From NCBI RefSeq assembly GCF_009696045.1, contig NZ_VUMT01000001.1, positions 62,001 through 126,000 on the forward strand: DNA of 64,000 nucleotides. The letters are read 5' to 3'. Position numbers and translations under genes: made by a program. Origin of the DNA: Velocimicrobium porci. Lineage in GTDB: Bacteria > Bacillota > Clostridia > Lachnospirales > Lachnospiraceae. How positions within the stretch are numbered: position 1 is the stretch's first letter; each line of letters starts with the position of its first letter. Shown piece by piece: positions 63,843-64,000 of the stretch. The notes under the pieces were generated by a model. That model did not search any database, was not told where the DNA came from, and saw only the letters and a list, made by a program, of their open reading frames with translations.

Positions 63843-64000
63843 TTAATTGTTTCCAAGTTTTGAATCACCAAATTTTTTTGCACGCTCTATTACATTTTCT
63901 ACACTTAATTTTGGTGAAACAGATTCTTCTGCTTCTACTGTCAGGCTGGCTGCTGCCTGTGTCAATTGACCAATTTCTTTTAGTGAAAGTTTGTCCTGGT
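63843..64000 (-). CDS. PfkB-family carbohydrate kinase, C-terminal fragment (5' end outside window)
   Basis: Only the last 52 codons are visible, ending SKLGNN. LSLKEIGQLTQAAASLTVEAEESVSP is the C-terminal helix region typical of ribokinase/PfkB sugar kinases (the AAASLTVE after the substrate lid). It would be the first of three genes in the cluster with the TrpF-like protein and alcohol dehydrogenase, 80 bases ahead of the former. Substrate cannot be inferred from this fragment. Confidence 0.68.
   Translation of the reverse strand, partial: QDKLSLKEIGQLTQAAASLTVEAEESVSPKLSVENVIERAKKFGDSKLGNN

Overview
The window looks like part of the chromosome of a low-GC, strictly anaerobic, gut-associated Firmicute, most likely a Lachnospiraceae-type Clostridium relative. 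The clues are a type III glutamine synthetase, rubrerythrin, a Re-citrate-synthase-like enzyme, a T-box leader, a purine riboswitch, strong AGGAGG ribosome sites, and a galacto-N-biose/lacto-N-biose (mucin or milk glycan) locus. I would not name a genus from sequence alone. No rRNA, tRNA, CRISPR array or prophage was seen.

Region by region. 1-4.7 kb is a purine-degradation operon on the minus strand: guanine deaminase, then the Mo and FAD subunits of a xanthine-dehydrogenase-type hydroxylase. A consensus promoter and a guanine-type purine riboswitch precede it, with a geometry that suggests ligand turns expression on. 4.7-14.9 kb is a galacto-N-biose/lacto-N-biose locus: a GH112 phosphorylase, a carbohydrate ABC transporter (binding-protein gene broken by an in-frame TAA), a 58-aa membrane protein, a sugar nucleotidyltransferase, an N-acetylhexosamine 1-kinase and two divergent AraC regulators. 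15-25 kb is mixed housekeeping: DegV, GlnN, an MscS channel, a glycogen branching enzyme with a 20-residue-repeat tail, a DUF624 protein, a GPH sugar transporter and a flavin reductase.

25.3-32.5 kb is one minus-strand operon, leuB-ilvD-ilvB-serC-serA, behind a consensus promoter and a T-box leader whose specifier I read as GUG (Val). A hybrid histidine kinase follows, then a LysR gene divergent from leuCD, with a palindromic LysR box centred about 64 bases before the inferred leuC start site. 37.7-48.3 kb carries ComFB, an intracellular-type subtilase, methylglyoxal synthase, two tiny Cys-rich proteins, a RACo-like ferredoxin/ASKHA protein, rubrerythrin, chorismate synthase, an M3 peptidase, a YitT protein and an aldose-epimerase-like protein.

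48.3-50.3 kb is an IS607-type element with an intact serine recombinase and a tnpB killed by an internal deletion. 50.3-52.8 kb is a Re-citrate-synthase-like gene with azlCD. 53-59.8 kb is a polyamine (pot) operon with its XRE-cupin regulator; an intact 1.8-kb insertion sequence sits exactly between potC and potD with a 4-base target duplication. 59.9-64 kb holds a small secreted protein, a FAD/Rieske oxidoreductase whose ribosome site lies inside a 13-bp hairpin, and an Fe-alcohol dehydrogenase / TrpF-like / PfkB-kinase cluster that runs off the right edge.

No wholly new defence or mobile system was evident. The most informative leads are the ON-type riboswitch, the mixed Val/Leu/Ser T-box operon, the broken glycan-binding protein, the interrupted pot operon, the Shine-Dalgarno-masking hairpin and the undefined kinase/TrpF-like/ADH pathway.
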